Made by a program: the position numbers and the translations under genes
Shown: positions 7,894 to 15,488 of the stretch, piece after piece
Layout: each line of letters begins with the position of its first letter
Numbering within the stretch: position 1 is the first letter of the stretch
DNA from: an uncultured Rickettsiales bacterium
GTDB lineage: Bacteria > Pseudomonadota > Alphaproteobacteria > Rs-D84
Assembly (NCBI GenBank): GCA_900550495.1
Contig: URSJ01000008.1
Coordinates: 1 to 40,894, forward strand
Length of the DNA: 40,894 nt
Reading direction: 5' to 3'
The notes under the pieces: model-generated
Databases searched by the model: none
What the model saw: only the letters and a program-made list of their open reading frames with translations
What the model was told of the DNA's origin: nothing

Positions 7894-8268
7894 CTAGATA
7901 ACTTCCGGTGCCAGAGATACGATTTTCTGAACATCGTATTTACGGCGAACTTCACGTGCAATTGGCCCAAAGATACGTGTGCCAATCGGTTCAAAATTGT
8001 TTTTGTTTATCAAAACAACCGCGTTATCGTCAAAGCGGATAATTGATCCGTCCGGACGTTTTACCGGGAATTTTGTGCGAACGATGATTGCACGCTGAAC
8101 TGTTCCTTTCTGAACTTTACCACGTGGAATCGCTTCTTTGATGGCGACGACAATTTTATCGCCAACTGTCGCATAACGACGGTGAGAACCACCCAAAACC
8201 TTGATGCACATTGCTTTACGCGCACCAGAGTTGTCAGCAACCGTCATAACTGTTTCATTCTGAATCAT
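7894..8268 (-). CDS. rplN: 50S ribosomal protein L14
   Basis: 124 residues with the start at MIQNETVMTVADNSGARK. An upstream in-frame extension is not homologous and is rejected; AAGG lies before the chosen ATG. L14 sits at the subunit interface and forms bridges with 16S rRNA. The family motifs NSGARKAMCIKVLGG, GKVQKGTVQRAIIVR and the end VRRKYDVQKIVSLAPEV are intact. The spacer to rpsQ is long (114 bp) and holds two strong hairpins. Confidence 0.98.
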   Translation of the reverse strand: MIQNETVMTVADNSGARKAMCIKVLGGSHRRYATVGDKIVVAIKEAIPRGKVQKGTVQRAIIVRTKFPVKRPDGSIIRFDDNAVVLINKNNFEPIGTRIFGPIAREVRRKYDVQKIVSLAPEVI

Positions 8269-8290
8269 AACTTTTTTCCTTGTCCTGCGC

Positions 8291-8352
8291 GTGGGGCGAT
8301 CCCCCACCGCTTTGTTATAGGGCCCGACTGTCCGCATGTTGCGTACGCAACA
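8291..8352 (-). other. Two hairpins in the rpsQ-rplN spacer
   Basis: Two perfect stem-loops occur in series: GTGGGG/CCCCAC with a 5-nt loop (8291-8307) and TGTTGC-GTAC-GCAACA (8337-8352). Neither has a U-tract. They precede rplN by about 20-85 nt. Confidence 0.5.
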
Positions 8353-8382
8353 CCGACCTCAAAGACCCTGTCCAGGTCAGCC

Positions 8383-8652
8383 TTAGTCTGTAACCTCGAC
8401 TGATTCGTCCTTGGAAACGCCGACGCGTCCCTTGACCACCCAAGATTTTGTCTTGGATATTGGACGATGTTCTTCAATCGCAACGATGTCACCAACCTTG
8501 TATTCGTTGTTTTCATCGTGCGCCTTATACTTTTTGTTCTGCTTTACGAACTTGCCATACAGCGGATGACGGAAACGACGTTCCACTTCAACAACGACAG
8601 TTTTGTCGTTCGCTGTACTTCTAACTGTTCCCTGCAGTATACGTCTTGGCAT
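8383..8652 (-). CDS. rpsQ: 30S ribosomal protein S17
   Basis: 89 residues from MPRRILQGTVRSTANDKTVV; the upstream in-frame Met at 8700 is not part of the family. S17 is an OB-fold protein that binds the 5' domain of 16S rRNA early in assembly. The motifs KTVVVEVERRFRHPLYGKF and GDIVAIEEHRPISKTKSW are diagnostic. The 155-bp spacer upstream (to rpmC) holds a 9-bp inverted repeat. Confidence 0.98.
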   Translation of the reverse strand: MPRRILQGTVRSTANDKTVVVEVERRFRHPLYGKFVKQNKKYKAHDENNEYKVGDIVAIEEHRPISKTKSWVVKGRVGVSKDESVEVTD

Positions 8653-8683
8653 AACTTGTGTCCTTATACATTTGCCCAGTGCT

Positions 8684-8723
8684 TGTTTTGCGGCGTCCAT
8701 TCTACACTAAAACGCGCAAAACA
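8684..8723 (-). other. 9-bp inverted repeat in the rpmC-rpsQ spacer
   Basis: TGTTTTGCG and CGCAAAACA are perfectly complementary and separated by 22 bp. There is no coding potential I trust in this 155-bp spacer. The repeat probably folds in the operon mRNA upstream of rpsQ. Confidence 0.45.
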
Positions 8724-8807
8724 GCAACTGATTCCTTGGGTTCATCTTACCGATTTCGGTGTATGATAACTAATTTTTTAGAAATCTCAACAAAAATCGA
8801 CAATTTT

Positions 8808-9002
8808 TTATTTTTTGTCCGCATTCAATTTAGTCTTGACGCGTGCGATTTCACGACGAGTCTGACGAATGACATGCGATTTGGGCAACTGACCCGCAGC
8901 GTGTTGGAAACGCTGGTTCATTTGCTCTTTCTTTAAATCAGCCAGTTTGCTCTGCAAAGCTTCGACTGTCAAAGATTCTTTTGCAACTTTCTTTTCTGCC
9001 AT
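8808..9002 (-). CDS. rpmC: 50S ribosomal protein L29
   Basis: 64 residues, all helical as expected for L29, which sits by the nascent-chain exit tunnel where SRP and trigger factor dock. The pattern LQSKLADLKKEQMNQRFQHA and the end RREIARVKTKLN are the family signature. The N-terminus MAEKKVAKE resembles that of L23 in the same operon (MAEKKVEKK), perhaps only a shared Lys-rich start. It follows rplP by 23 bp. Confidence 0.97.
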   Translation of the reverse strand: MAEKKVAKESLTVEALQSKLADLKKEQMNQRFQHAAGQLPKSHVIRQTRREIARVKTKLNADKK

Positions 9003-9025
9003 TTTATAAACCTTTTCTGTTTAAA

Positions 9026-9439
9026 TTAGTTAGCTTTGCGTTCAACAATTTTGGTTTTAACCGGTAACTTTGCCGCAGCCAGTGCAAACGCCTCATATGC
9101 GATTTCAGGTTTAACACCGTCAATTTCGAACATGATACGACCTGGTTTTACACGGCAAATCCAGTATTCAACCGCACCCTTACCTTTACCCATACGGACT
9201 TCGGCTGGTTTCTTGGTCACTGGAACATCAGGGAAAATACGAATCCACAATTTACCCATACGTTTCATATGACGTGTGATTGCGCGACGTGCCGCTTCGA
9301 TTTGACGCGCGGTCACGCGTTCTGGTGTCATGGCTTTCAGTCCAAACGAACCAAATGCCAGTTCGCTGCCGCCCTTGGCGACGCCGTGAATACGGCCTTT
9401 GTGCTGTTTGCGAAACTTTGTTTTATTTGGCATCAACAT
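9026..9439 (-). CDS. rplP: 50S ribosomal protein L16
   Basis: 137 residues, starting MLMPNKTKFRKQHKGR (family MLxPKRTKFRK). L16 binds near the A-site tRNA elbow and is needed for peptidyl-transferase activity. The RIFPDVPVTKKPAEVRMGKG and EYWICRVKPGRIMFEIDGV motifs are intact; the latter contains the Arg that is hydroxylated in some bacteria. A UAUAU-loop hairpin lies in the spacer to rpsC. Confidence 0.98.
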   Translation of the reverse strand: MLMPNKTKFRKQHKGRIHGVAKGGSELAFGSFGLKAMTPERVTARQIEAARRAITRHMKRMGKLWIRIFPDVPVTKKPAEVRMGKGKGAVEYWICRVKPGRIMFEIDGVKPEIAYEAFALAAAKLPVKTKIVERKAN

Positions 9440-9479
9440 AATAAACTACCTTTTATTGCTTTGCTAATTTTTGTTTTCT

Positions 9480-9500
9480 CCGGCACCATATAGATGCCAG
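9480..9500 (-). repeat. UAUAU-loop hairpin, rpsC-rplP spacer
   Basis: CTGGCATC and GGTGCCGG form an 8-bp stem (two G-U) around TATAT on the transcript. It is one of four spacer hairpins in a row with identical loop and closing C-G pair. Confidence 0.7.
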
Positions 9501-9506
9501 CAAAAA

Positions 9507-10208
9507 TTACTTGTTTCTCTTTTCGCTGCTGCCGGCATATTCAGTTGGGCGTGCCATTTCAGAAGCCAGCTTTTCCTTGTTCACAACGTCACCTGTGTAA
9601 ATCCAAACTTTTACCCCGATAACGCCATAGGTTGTTTTCGCCTGAATTGACGCATAGTCAATATCAGCGCGTAATGTATGCAAAGGAATACGACCTTCGC
9701 GGATTTGTTCGCTGCGGGCAATTTCTGCACCGTTCAGACGACCACTGCACATTACTTTGATACCCTGGGCACCTGCCTTCTGTGCATTCTGAACAGCCTT
9801 TTTCATTGCACGTTTGAACGAAACACGACCTTCAATCTGTTGTGCGATGTTCTGTGCAACCAACTGGGCATTCAAATCTGGGCGACGAACTTCGTAGATA
9901 TTCACAACAACTTGGTCATTTTTAACCAATTTTTTGATATCGTTACGCAGTGCTTCAATGTCGGCACCATTTTTACCGATAATCATACCCGGACGTGATG
10001 TGTGAATTGTCACAACAACCTTTTTGGCAAAGCGTTCAATGACAACCTTGGCCAGACCGGCTTTTTTCAGTTTCTTTTCAATAAATTTGCGAATTTTAAT
10101 ATCTTCGGCCAACAGGTTCGCATAGTCCTTTTTGCCCGCTATCCAACGCGAATCCGTAATTTTATTGATAAATTCGCGCAATGAGATTGGTGATACTTTC
10201 TGTCCCAT
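9507..10208 (-). CDS. rpsC: 30S ribosomal protein S3
   Basis: 233 residues. S3 forms part of the mRNA entry channel and has helicase-like activity with S4. The N-terminal MGQKVSPISLR, the KH domain with GMIIGKNGADIEALR (the GxxG loop reads GKNG), and the C-terminal half with GRIPLHTLRADIDYA and GVIGVKVWIYTGD are all conserved. The C-terminus ends in a short basic tail. It is preceded by rplV with an 88-bp structured spacer. Confidence 0.98.
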   Translation of the reverse strand: MGQKVSPISLREFINKITDSRWIAGKKDYANLLAEDIKIRKFIEKKLKKAGLAKVVIERFAKKVVVTIHTSRPGMIIGKNGADIEALRNDIKKLVKNDQVVVNIYEVRRPDLNAQLVAQNIAQQIEGRVSFKRAMKKAVQNAQKAGAQGIKVMCSGRLNGAEIARSEQIREGRIPLHTLRADIDYASIQAKTTYGVIGVKVWIYTGDVVNKEKLASEMARPTEYAGSSEKRNK

Positions 10209-10229
10209 CTTACTTTTTCCTTACGTTTA

Positions 10230-10288
10230 TGGCACATGTTCTTGAAACCATATAGGTTTTATTCAGGGTTACCCCATACCACGTGCCA
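10230..10288 (-). repeat. UAUAU-loop hairpin inside a 9-bp closing stem, rplV-rpsC spacer
   Basis: On the transcript AAACC-TATAT-GGTTT (10245-10259) forms the inner hairpin. An outer stem of TGGCACGTG and CATGTGCCA (9 bp, one G-U) encloses it. It is the second member of the UAUAU family in this operon. Confidence 0.65.
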
Positions 10289-10296
10289 CGGTTTTA

Positions 10297-10707
10297 CTAT
10301 TTTGCCTTTTTCGCAGCTTTTTCTGCGGATTTCTTTGTAGGTGCCGCACCAGATTCCAAAACGATTGTCAAATTAGAAAAAGGTTTCAAAATTGGACGTG
10401 CACTGCCACGTGGACCAGCCATGATGCGTTTCATTGTCAAAGCCTTGCCACACCAAATTTCTTTGACAAACAATGTGTCTGCCGACAGATTTTTGTTGTG
10501 TTCTGCATTTGCAATCGCGGACATCAAAGTCTTCAAGACTTCGCCAGATACGCGTTTTTTAGAAAATTTCAAGACATCAATTGCGCGATCGACCGGCAAA
10601 CCGCGGACGGTATCGCAAACCAGATTTAATTTCTGGTGGCTGACGCGAATCATTTTATTGAACGCGCGAACCTGATTATCTTTGATTCCATATCTTGTCG
10701 TTGTCAT
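10297..10707 (-). CDS. rplV: 50S ribosomal protein L22
   Basis: 136 residues, somewhat longer than the usual 110-120 because of a C-terminal Lys/Ala-rich tail (KKSAEKAAKKAK). L22 lines the peptide exit tunnel and its hairpin loop is a macrolide-resistance site. The family motifs are VSHQKLNLVCDTVRGLPVDRA, LMSAIANAEHNKNLSADTL and the loop region MAGPRGSARPILK. It follows rpsS by 42 bp, with a UAUAU-loop hairpin between. Confidence 0.97.
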   Translation of the reverse strand: MTTTRYGIKDNQVRAFNKMIRVSHQKLNLVCDTVRGLPVDRAIDVLKFSKKRVSGEVLKTLMSAIANAEHNKNLSADTLFVKEIWCGKALTMKRIMAGPRGSARPILKPFSNLTIVLESGAAPTKKSAEKAAKKAK

Positions 10708-10731
10708 AACTACTTACCTTATATTCTTACA

Positions 10732-10748
10732 GATTCCATATAGAAATC
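10732..10748 (-). repeat. UAUAU-loop hairpin, rpsS-rplV spacer
   Basis: GATTTC and GGAATC (6 bp, one G-U) flank TATAT on the transcript, starting just after the rpsS stop codon. It is the third member of the family. Confidence 0.65.
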
Positions 10749-10749
10749 A

Positions 10750-11031
10750 TTATTTCTTGGCAGCGGCCTTTTTATTCGCCGCATGACCTTTGAACGTGCG
10801 TGTTGGTGCAAATTCACCCAATTTGTGCCCAATCATATCTTCAACAATAGACACAGGGATAAATTTATTACCATTATGGACTTCAAAAGTCAGCCCAACC
10901 ATCGGCGGCACAATTGTGCTGCCGCGTGACCAAGTTTTAATTGGTTTACGGTCATCTTTTTCGTTCGCCACCGCAGTTTTTTTCAAAACAGATGGGTGAA
11001 CATACGGACCTTTCCAAACTGAACGAGACAT
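10750..11031 (-). CDS. rpsS: 30S ribosomal protein S19
   Basis: 93 residues starting MSRSVWKGPYV. GGAG with 6-nt spacing precedes this ATG; the TTG one codon upstream is not needed. S19 is in the 30S head near the A site and pairs with S13. TWSRGSTIVPPMVGLTFEVHNG, FIPVSIVEDMIGHKLGEFAPT and RTFKGHA are diagnostic. It is located between rplB and rplV as in the standard S10 operon. Confidence 0.98.
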   Translation of the reverse strand: MSRSVWKGPYVHPSVLKKTAVANEKDDRKPIKTWSRGSTIVPPMVGLTFEVHNGNKFIPVSIVEDMIGHKLGEFAPTRTFKGHAANKKAAAKK

Positions 11032-11055
11032 CAATTACTCCGTTTTTCTGTATTC

Positions 11056-11078
11056 CCCTGCACCATATAGATGCAGGG
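11056..11078 (-). repeat. UAUAU-loop hairpin, rplB-rpsS spacer
   Basis: CCCTGCATC and GGTGCAGGG (9 bp, one G-U) enclose TATAT on the transcript. It is the strongest of the four UAUAU-loop hairpins and lies about 25 nt upstream of the rpsS start. No U-tract follows. Confidence 0.7.
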
Positions 11079-11085
11079 CTATTTA

Positions 11086-11919
11086 TTATTTCTTCTTTGC
11101 CAAATGTCTGCTGCGGATAATCATCTTTGCAGTACGTTTGTTGCTGCGAGTGCGATATCCCTTGGCTGGAATACCAGTACGCGACACAGGTTCGTGGCCC
11201 TTGGAATGACCATTACCACCACCCATCGGGTGATCGTTCGGGTTCATCGCCATACCGCGGACAGATGGACGGATGCCCAACCAACGTGCGCGACCGGCCT
11301 TGCCCAAATTGACATTGCGTTGGTCCGGATTGGAAACGCTGCCAACTGTGGCCATACAATCGGAATGAACTTTGCGCAATTCACCACTGTTCATTTTAAT
11401 CTGTGCATAAACGCCGTCCTTACCCATTAACTGAGCATAGCAACCGGCACTACGCGCCAATTGACCGCCAGCACCCGGTTTCAGTTCAACGTTGTGCACA
11501 ATCGTTCCGATTGGCATATTCTTTAATGGCATCGCATTACCAGGCTTGATATCTTCACGTGTGCCCGAGATAACAACATCTCCTGCCTTTAAATCACGTG
11601 GTGCCAGAATGTATGAACGCACACCATCTTTATATTCAATCAATGCGATAAACGCAGTGCGGTTCGGGTCATATTCCAAACGAACAACTGTCGCAGGAAC
11701 ACCCATCTTTTTACGATCAAAATCAATCAAACGATATTTACGTTTGTGACCACCACCCTGGTGCATAACGGTCACATGACCAAAATTGTTGCGACCGCCC
11801 TTGGATTTTAAGCCGACTGTCAATGCCTTTTCCGGTGCGCCGCGATGTAATTCGCTGCGGTCAACCTGGGTCAAGCCACGGGTTCCCGGTGTCATCGGCT
11901 TGTAATGCTTTAATGCCAT
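11086..11919 (-). CDS. rplB: 50S ribosomal protein L2
   Basis: 277 residues, the usual length. L2 supports the peptidyl-transferase centre and joins the subunits through bridge B7b. The N-terminal MALKHYKPMTPGTRGLT, the RGAPEKALTVGLKSKGGRNN region, and the C-terminal active-region motif RPSVRGMAMNPNDHPMGGGNG (with the conserved His in NDHP) are clear. The tail KMIIRSRHLAKKK is typical. The 75-bp spacer to rplW upstream holds a large stem-loop. Confidence 0.99.
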   Translation of the reverse strand: MALKHYKPMTPGTRGLTQVDRSELHRGAPEKALTVGLKSKGGRNNFGHVTVMHQGGGHKRKYRLIDFDRKKMGVPATVVRLEYDPNRTAFIALIEYKDGVRSYILAPRDLKAGDVVISGTREDIKPGNAMPLKNMPIGTIVHNVELKPGAGGQLARSAGCYAQLMGKDGVYAQIKMNSGELRKVHSDCMATVGSVSNPDQRNVNLGKAGRARWLGIRPSVRGMAMNPNDHPMGGGNGHSKGHEPVSRTGIPAKGYRTRSNKRTAKMIIRSRHLAKKK

Positions 11920-11941
11920 TTTTTCTTACCTTATGTTTCCT

Positions 11942-11985
11942 GTCTGGGCACTAACGTCCAGAGATTCCAGATTCTCTGCCCAGAC
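11942..11985 (-). other. Large stem-loop in the rplW-rplB spacer
   Basis: A 9-bp perfect closing stem (GTCTGGGCA / TGCCCAGAC) surrounds an inner GAGA...TCTC pairing. It is not followed by a U-tract. It lies upstream of rplB. Confidence 0.5.
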
Positions 11986-11994
11986 GATTTTTCC

Positions 11995-12321
11995 TTATGC
12001 GTTTGCCGCCAAGTCCAATTTTGCATCGGCTGGCAAAGACACATATGCCTTCTTTATAGTGCGTTGTGTGCCGCTGCAGCGACCACGGAAGGATTTAACC
12101 TTGCCCTTGGCAACAACAATGTTCACCTTGGTCGGCTTTACATTGTAAATCGCCTGAATTGCACGTGCCACATCTTCTTTTGTGGCGTCCGCTGCAACTT
12201 CGAACGCAATACCATTGCTCTCGGACAACTTTGCAGTCTTTTCCGAGATTATCGGACGACGCAGTATATCATAAATACCGGCGGTCGCAACGATTTTCTT
12301 TTCAACTTTCTTTTCTGCCAT
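11995..12321 (-). CDS. rplW: 50S ribosomal protein L23
   Basis: 108 residues. L23 is the main docking site for trigger factor and SRP at the tunnel exit. After a Lys-rich start (MAEKKVEKK) come the family motifs YDILRRPIISEKTAKL, FEVAADATKEDVARAIQ, and VNIVVAKGKVKSFRGR. It follows rplD by 17 bp and keeps the S10-operon order. Confidence 0.98.
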   Translation of the reverse strand: MAEKKVEKKIVATAGIYDILRRPIISEKTAKLSESNGIAFEVAADATKEDVARAIQAIYNVKPTKVNIVVAKGKVKSFRGRCSGTQRTIKKAYVSLPADAKLDLAANA

Positions 12322-12338
12322 TTTATTGACCTTTTATT

Positions 12339-12959
12339 TTATGCCAATCTTGCTTCTACCGCTTTGACCGCGTCAGCCGTCAAAACCAATTTTTCGTGTT
12401 TCAAGATATCCAAAACGTTCAAACCAATTGTCGGCAACGCATCAACATTCGCGATGTTAGCCGCAGATTTCTTGAAGTTTTCGTCCAACTTGTCTGCACC
12501 AACAAACAGAACAGATGCCAACCCCAGTTTCTTTAACTGTTTCGCAAATGCGCCTGTTTTCGCCGCTGACAATTTTTCAGAATCAATGACGACCAAGCTG
12601 CCGTCTTTTGCCTTGGATGACAATGCCATCTTCAAGCCCAAACTACGGATTTTCTTTGGCAAGTCAATAGAGTGGTCGCGGACAACTGGCCCATGAACAA
12701 CACCACCGCCACGCATGTGAACATTGTATTTTTCACCCTGGCGTGCATTACCAGTTTTTTTCTGTTTGAACGCCTTTTTGCCACTGCCTTTGACATCAGA
12801 CACAGTTTTCACTGCATGTGTACCGGCACGTGAATTTGCACGCTGCCAGGTAACAACCCGGTGCAGAATGTCTGCGCGTGGGTCCAAACCAAAGATGCTG
12901 TCGACCAATTCAACCTTGCCAACCGCTTTGCCATCAAAATTTATAATGTCTATTTGCAT
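12339..12959 (-). CDS. rplD: 50S ribosomal protein L4
   Basis: 206 residues. L4 reaches into the exit tunnel opposite L22. In enterobacteria it also autoregulates the S10 operon; no classical S10 leader is visible here because rpsJ follows tuf in one transcript. Conserved segments are VTWQRANSRAGTHAVKTVSDV, the tunnel loop GNARQGEKYNVHMRGGGVVHGP and LPKKIRSLGLKMALSSK. It is 33 bp after rplC. Confidence 0.98.
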   Translation of the reverse strand: MQIDIINFDGKAVGKVELVDSIFGLDPRADILHRVVTWQRANSRAGTHAVKTVSDVKGSGKKAFKQKKTGNARQGEKYNVHMRGGGVVHGPVVRDHSIDLPKKIRSLGLKMALSSKAKDGSLVVIDSEKLSAAKTGAFAKQLKKLGLASVLFVGADKLDENFKKSAANIANVDALPTIGLNVLDILKHEKLVLTADAVKAVEARLA

Positions 12960-12992
12960 TTTAATTCACCTTACTTTGCTGTTGACCCATTA

Positions 12993-13697
12993 TTATTCTG
13001 CAACAGTTTCTGTTACTGCTTCTGCCACATTTGCAACAGTTGGAACTGGCAAATCTTTATGTTCTTTCTTTACTGCATCGGTAATCAGAACGAATGTGCC
13101 ATTTGCGCCTGGAACTGCGCCTTCAACGAAAATCAGATTTTCTGTGGCATCTGTTCCGAACACTTTCAGATTCTGGACAGTAACTGTTTCATTACCCATC
13201 TGACCGGCCATCTTTTTACCTTTCAGAACGCGGCCTGGCCATTCACGCATACCAGTACTACCCAATGAACGATGCGCCTTTAAAACACCATGGGTTGCTT
13301 CCTTACCACCAAAGTTGTGACGTTTCATCGCACCTTGATAGCCCTTACCTTTGCTTGTCGCTTGGACATCGACAAATTGACCGGCAACAAAATGAGACGC
13401 AGACAAAACTGTTCCCGCTGGGATAACACAGTCATCTGATACACGAAATTCTACCACTTTGCGATACGGCTTTACCCCTGCCTTTTCCGCTGCAACCGCC
13501 TGGGGTTTAGCGATATGCTTTGCCTTGGCTTCGCGCATACCCAAAATATTCGCGACATAGCCGTTTTTTTCTTGCGTGCGATTTCCAATGACGGTGCAAT
13601 CCCCCACAGACAAAACTGTGACTGGGTGAGCTGCGCCGGCATCATCATACAGACGCGTCATTCCTATTTTTGTTGTAATCAATCCGCTACGTTTCAT
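12993..13697 (-). CDS. rplC: 50S ribosomal protein L3
   Basis: 234 residues. L3 is an early assembly protein whose loop reaches the peptidyl-transferase centre. It starts MKRSGLITTKIGMTRLYDDAG and contains the glutamine-methylation-type motif region NFGGKEATHGVLKAHRSLGS and the basic stretch WPGRVLKGKKMAGQMG. A C-terminal extension of about 25 residues (ending VANVAEAVTETVAE) goes beyond most homologues and is acidic. It lies between rpsJ and rplD. Confidence 0.98.
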   Translation of the reverse strand: MKRSGLITTKIGMTRLYDDAGAAHPVTVLSVGDCTVIGNRTQEKNGYVANILGMREAKAKHIAKPQAVAAEKAGVKPYRKVVEFRVSDDCVIPAGTVLSASHFVAGQFVDVQATSKGKGYQGAMKRHNFGGKEATHGVLKAHRSLGSTGMREWPGRVLKGKKMAGQMGNETVTVQNLKVFGTDATENLIFVEGAVPGANGTFVLITDAVKKEHKDLPVPTVANVAEAVTETVAE

Positions 13698-13778
13698 TTT
13701 ATTATGCCTTTTATTTTGTCAGTAGGTCGACAGTCCACGTTCAGAATCCGCGGAACCGACGCTAACAACGTTTCAATT

Positions 13779-14090
13779 TTACAATTTAATTTTTACATCA
13801 ACACCGGATGCCAAATCCAACTTCATCAAGGCATCAACTGTCTGAGGGGTTGGATTCACAATATCTACGACCGCCTTGTGATTGCGGATTTCGAACTGTT
13901 CGCGTGATTTTTTATCAACGTGTGGCGAACGGTTGACTGTAAATTTCTGAACCAATGTCGGCAAGCGAACGGGTCCAACGACATCTGCGCCTGTGCGCTT
14001 TGCTGTTTTGACGATTTCATCAACAGATTCCATCAATACACGATGGTCAAATGCTGTCAATTTGATTCGAATTTTAGATGCAGGTACCAT
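13779..14090 (-). CDS. rpsJ: 30S ribosomal protein S10 / NusE
   Basis: 103 residues from MVPASKIRIKLTAFDHRVL; AGGA lies 10 nt upstream, so the longer in-frame start at 14129 is rejected. S10 is a head protein and, as NusE, a transcription antitermination partner of NusB/NusG. The core VGPVRLPTLVQKFTVNRSPHVDKKSREQFE is highly conserved. It sits directly after tuf, joining the str and S10 operons into one block. Confidence 0.98.
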   Translation of the reverse strand: MVPASKIRIKLTAFDHRVLMESVDEIVKTAKRTGADVVGPVRLPTLVQKFTVNRSPHVDKKSREQFEIRNHKAVVDIVNPTPQTVDALMKLDLASGVDVKIKL

Positions 14091-14114
14091 TTGTTCGTTT
14101 TCCTTATGTTTATC

Positions 14115-14160
14115 CGGGTCGGTAATCACTGGCGTTATTTTATCCAGTTACACCGACCCG
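14115..14160 (-). other. Two-tier hairpin in the tuf-rpsJ spacer
   Basis: A 9-bp perfect stem (CGGGTCGGT / ACCGACCCG) encloses a 5-bp stem (ACTGG / CCAGT) with an AT-rich loop. No U-tract follows on the rpsJ side, so transcription should read through; it could be an attenuator or processing site between the tuf and S10 segments. Confidence 0.55.
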
Positions 14161-14171
14161 CGACCTGTTAC

Positions 14172-15359
14172 TTATTTAACAATTTTAGATACAACACCAG
14201 CGCCAACTGTGCGTCCGCCTTCACGGATAGCAAAGCGACGGCCTTCGTCCATAGCAATCGGTGCAATCAATTGCACAGAGATACGAACGTTATCACCTGG
14301 CAGAACCATTTCTTTGTCTGCTGGCAATGTGATTGTACCAGTTACGTCTGTTGTGCTGAAGTAGAACTGAGGACGATAGTTGCTGAAGAACGCTGTGTGA
14401 CGTCCACCTTCTTCTTTTGTCAAGATATAAACTTCGGCTTCAAAGTCTGTGTGTGGTGTGATAGAACCCGGTTTGCAGATAATCTGACCACGTTCTACAT
14501 CTTCCTTCTTGGTTCCACGCAACAGCAAACCAACGTTATCACCGGCTTCACCCTGATCCAACATCTTGCGGAACATTTCTACGCCTGTGACTGTTGTTTT
14601 CTGTGTCGGACGCAAACCAACAATTTCGCATTCGTCACCAACTTTGATAATACCTGATTCAACACGACCTGTGACAACGGTTCCACGACCTGTGATCGAG
14701 AATACGTCTTCAATCGGCATCAAGAACGGTTTATCAACTGGACGTTCTGGCAATGGGATATATTCGTCCAACGCCTTTAACAATGCGTCAATAGATTCTT
14801 TGCCCAAACCGTCGTTTTTGCCTTCCAGTGCGGAAACAGCAGAACCACGAATGATTGGTGCATTGTCGCCATCGAAATCATTTGCGGACAACAGTTCGCG
14901 GATTTCCATTTCGACCAATTCCAACAATTCAGGATCGTTCGCCAAATCGCATTTGTTCAAATAAACAACGATTTTTGGAATACCAACCTGACGTGCCAAC
15001 AAGATGTGTTCACGTGTCTGTGGCATTGGACCATCAGTTGCAGCAACAACCAAGATTGCGCCGTCCATCTGGGCCGCACCGGTAATCATGTTTTTAACAT
15101 AGTCCGCGTGTCCCGGGCAATCAACGTGTGCATAGTGACGGTTTTCTGTTTCGTATTCAACGTGTGATGTGTTAATTGTTATACCACGTGCACGTTCTTC
15201 TGGTGCGTTATCAATTTTATCAACGCCCTTTCCTTTGTCAGCGCCGACACCATAGTAATGAACGATAGCGGCGGTCAATGTTGTTTTACCGTGGTCAACG
15301 TGACCGATAGTACCAACATTCACATGCGGTTTGGTTCTTACGTACTTTTCTTTTGCCAT
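14172..15359 (-). CDS. tuf: Elongation factor Tu
   Basis: 395 residues. EF-Tu carries aminoacyl-tRNA to the ribosomal A site as a GTPase. G1 GHVDHGKT is at 19-26, DCPGH at 80-84 with the catalytic His, and NKCD at 135-138; domains 2 and 3 are complete to the terminal VGAGVVSKIVK. AAGGAG precedes the start. Many alphaproteobacteria have a second tuf copy elsewhere, not in this window. The 129-bp AT-rich spacer upstream has a possible promoter, fitting the high demand for EF-Tu. Confidence 0.99.
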   Translation of the reverse strand: MAKEKYVRTKPHVNVGTIGHVDHGKTTLTAAIVHYYGVGADKGKGVDKIDNAPEERARGITINTSHVEYETENRHYAHVDCPGHADYVKNMITGAAQMDGAILVVAATDGPMPQTREHILLARQVGIPKIVVYLNKCDLANDPELLELVEMEIRELLSANDFDGDNAPIIRGSAVSALEGKNDGLGKESIDALLKALDEYIPLPERPVDKPFLMPIEDVFSITGRGTVVTGRVESGIIKVGDECEIVGLRPTQKTTVTGVEMFRKMLDQGEAGDNVGLLLRGTKKEDVERGQIICKPGSITPHTDFEAEVYILTKEEGGRHTAFFSNYRPQFYFSTTDVTGTITLPADKEMVLPGDNVRISVQLIAPIAMDEGRRFAIREGGRTVGAGVVSKIVK

Positions 15360-15437
15360 AGTTTTTTCTCCTTAGGCTTTGGCTTGTTAAAACGATTTCG
15401 AAATTTGATTTCCGATTTTTTTTGGATTTCAAACCCA

Positions 15438-15465
15438 ATAATAAACCAGAAATCAAAAATCACAA
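15438..15465 (-). promoter_or_regulatory. Possible extra promoter for tuf
   Basis: TTGTGA and TATTAT are spaced by 16 bp in the very AT-rich fusA-tuf spacer. The site is weak by consensus, and low-complexity sequence makes chance matches likely. Confidence 0.35.
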
Positions 15466-15488
15466 TCTTTTTTTTATTATTTTTTTAT

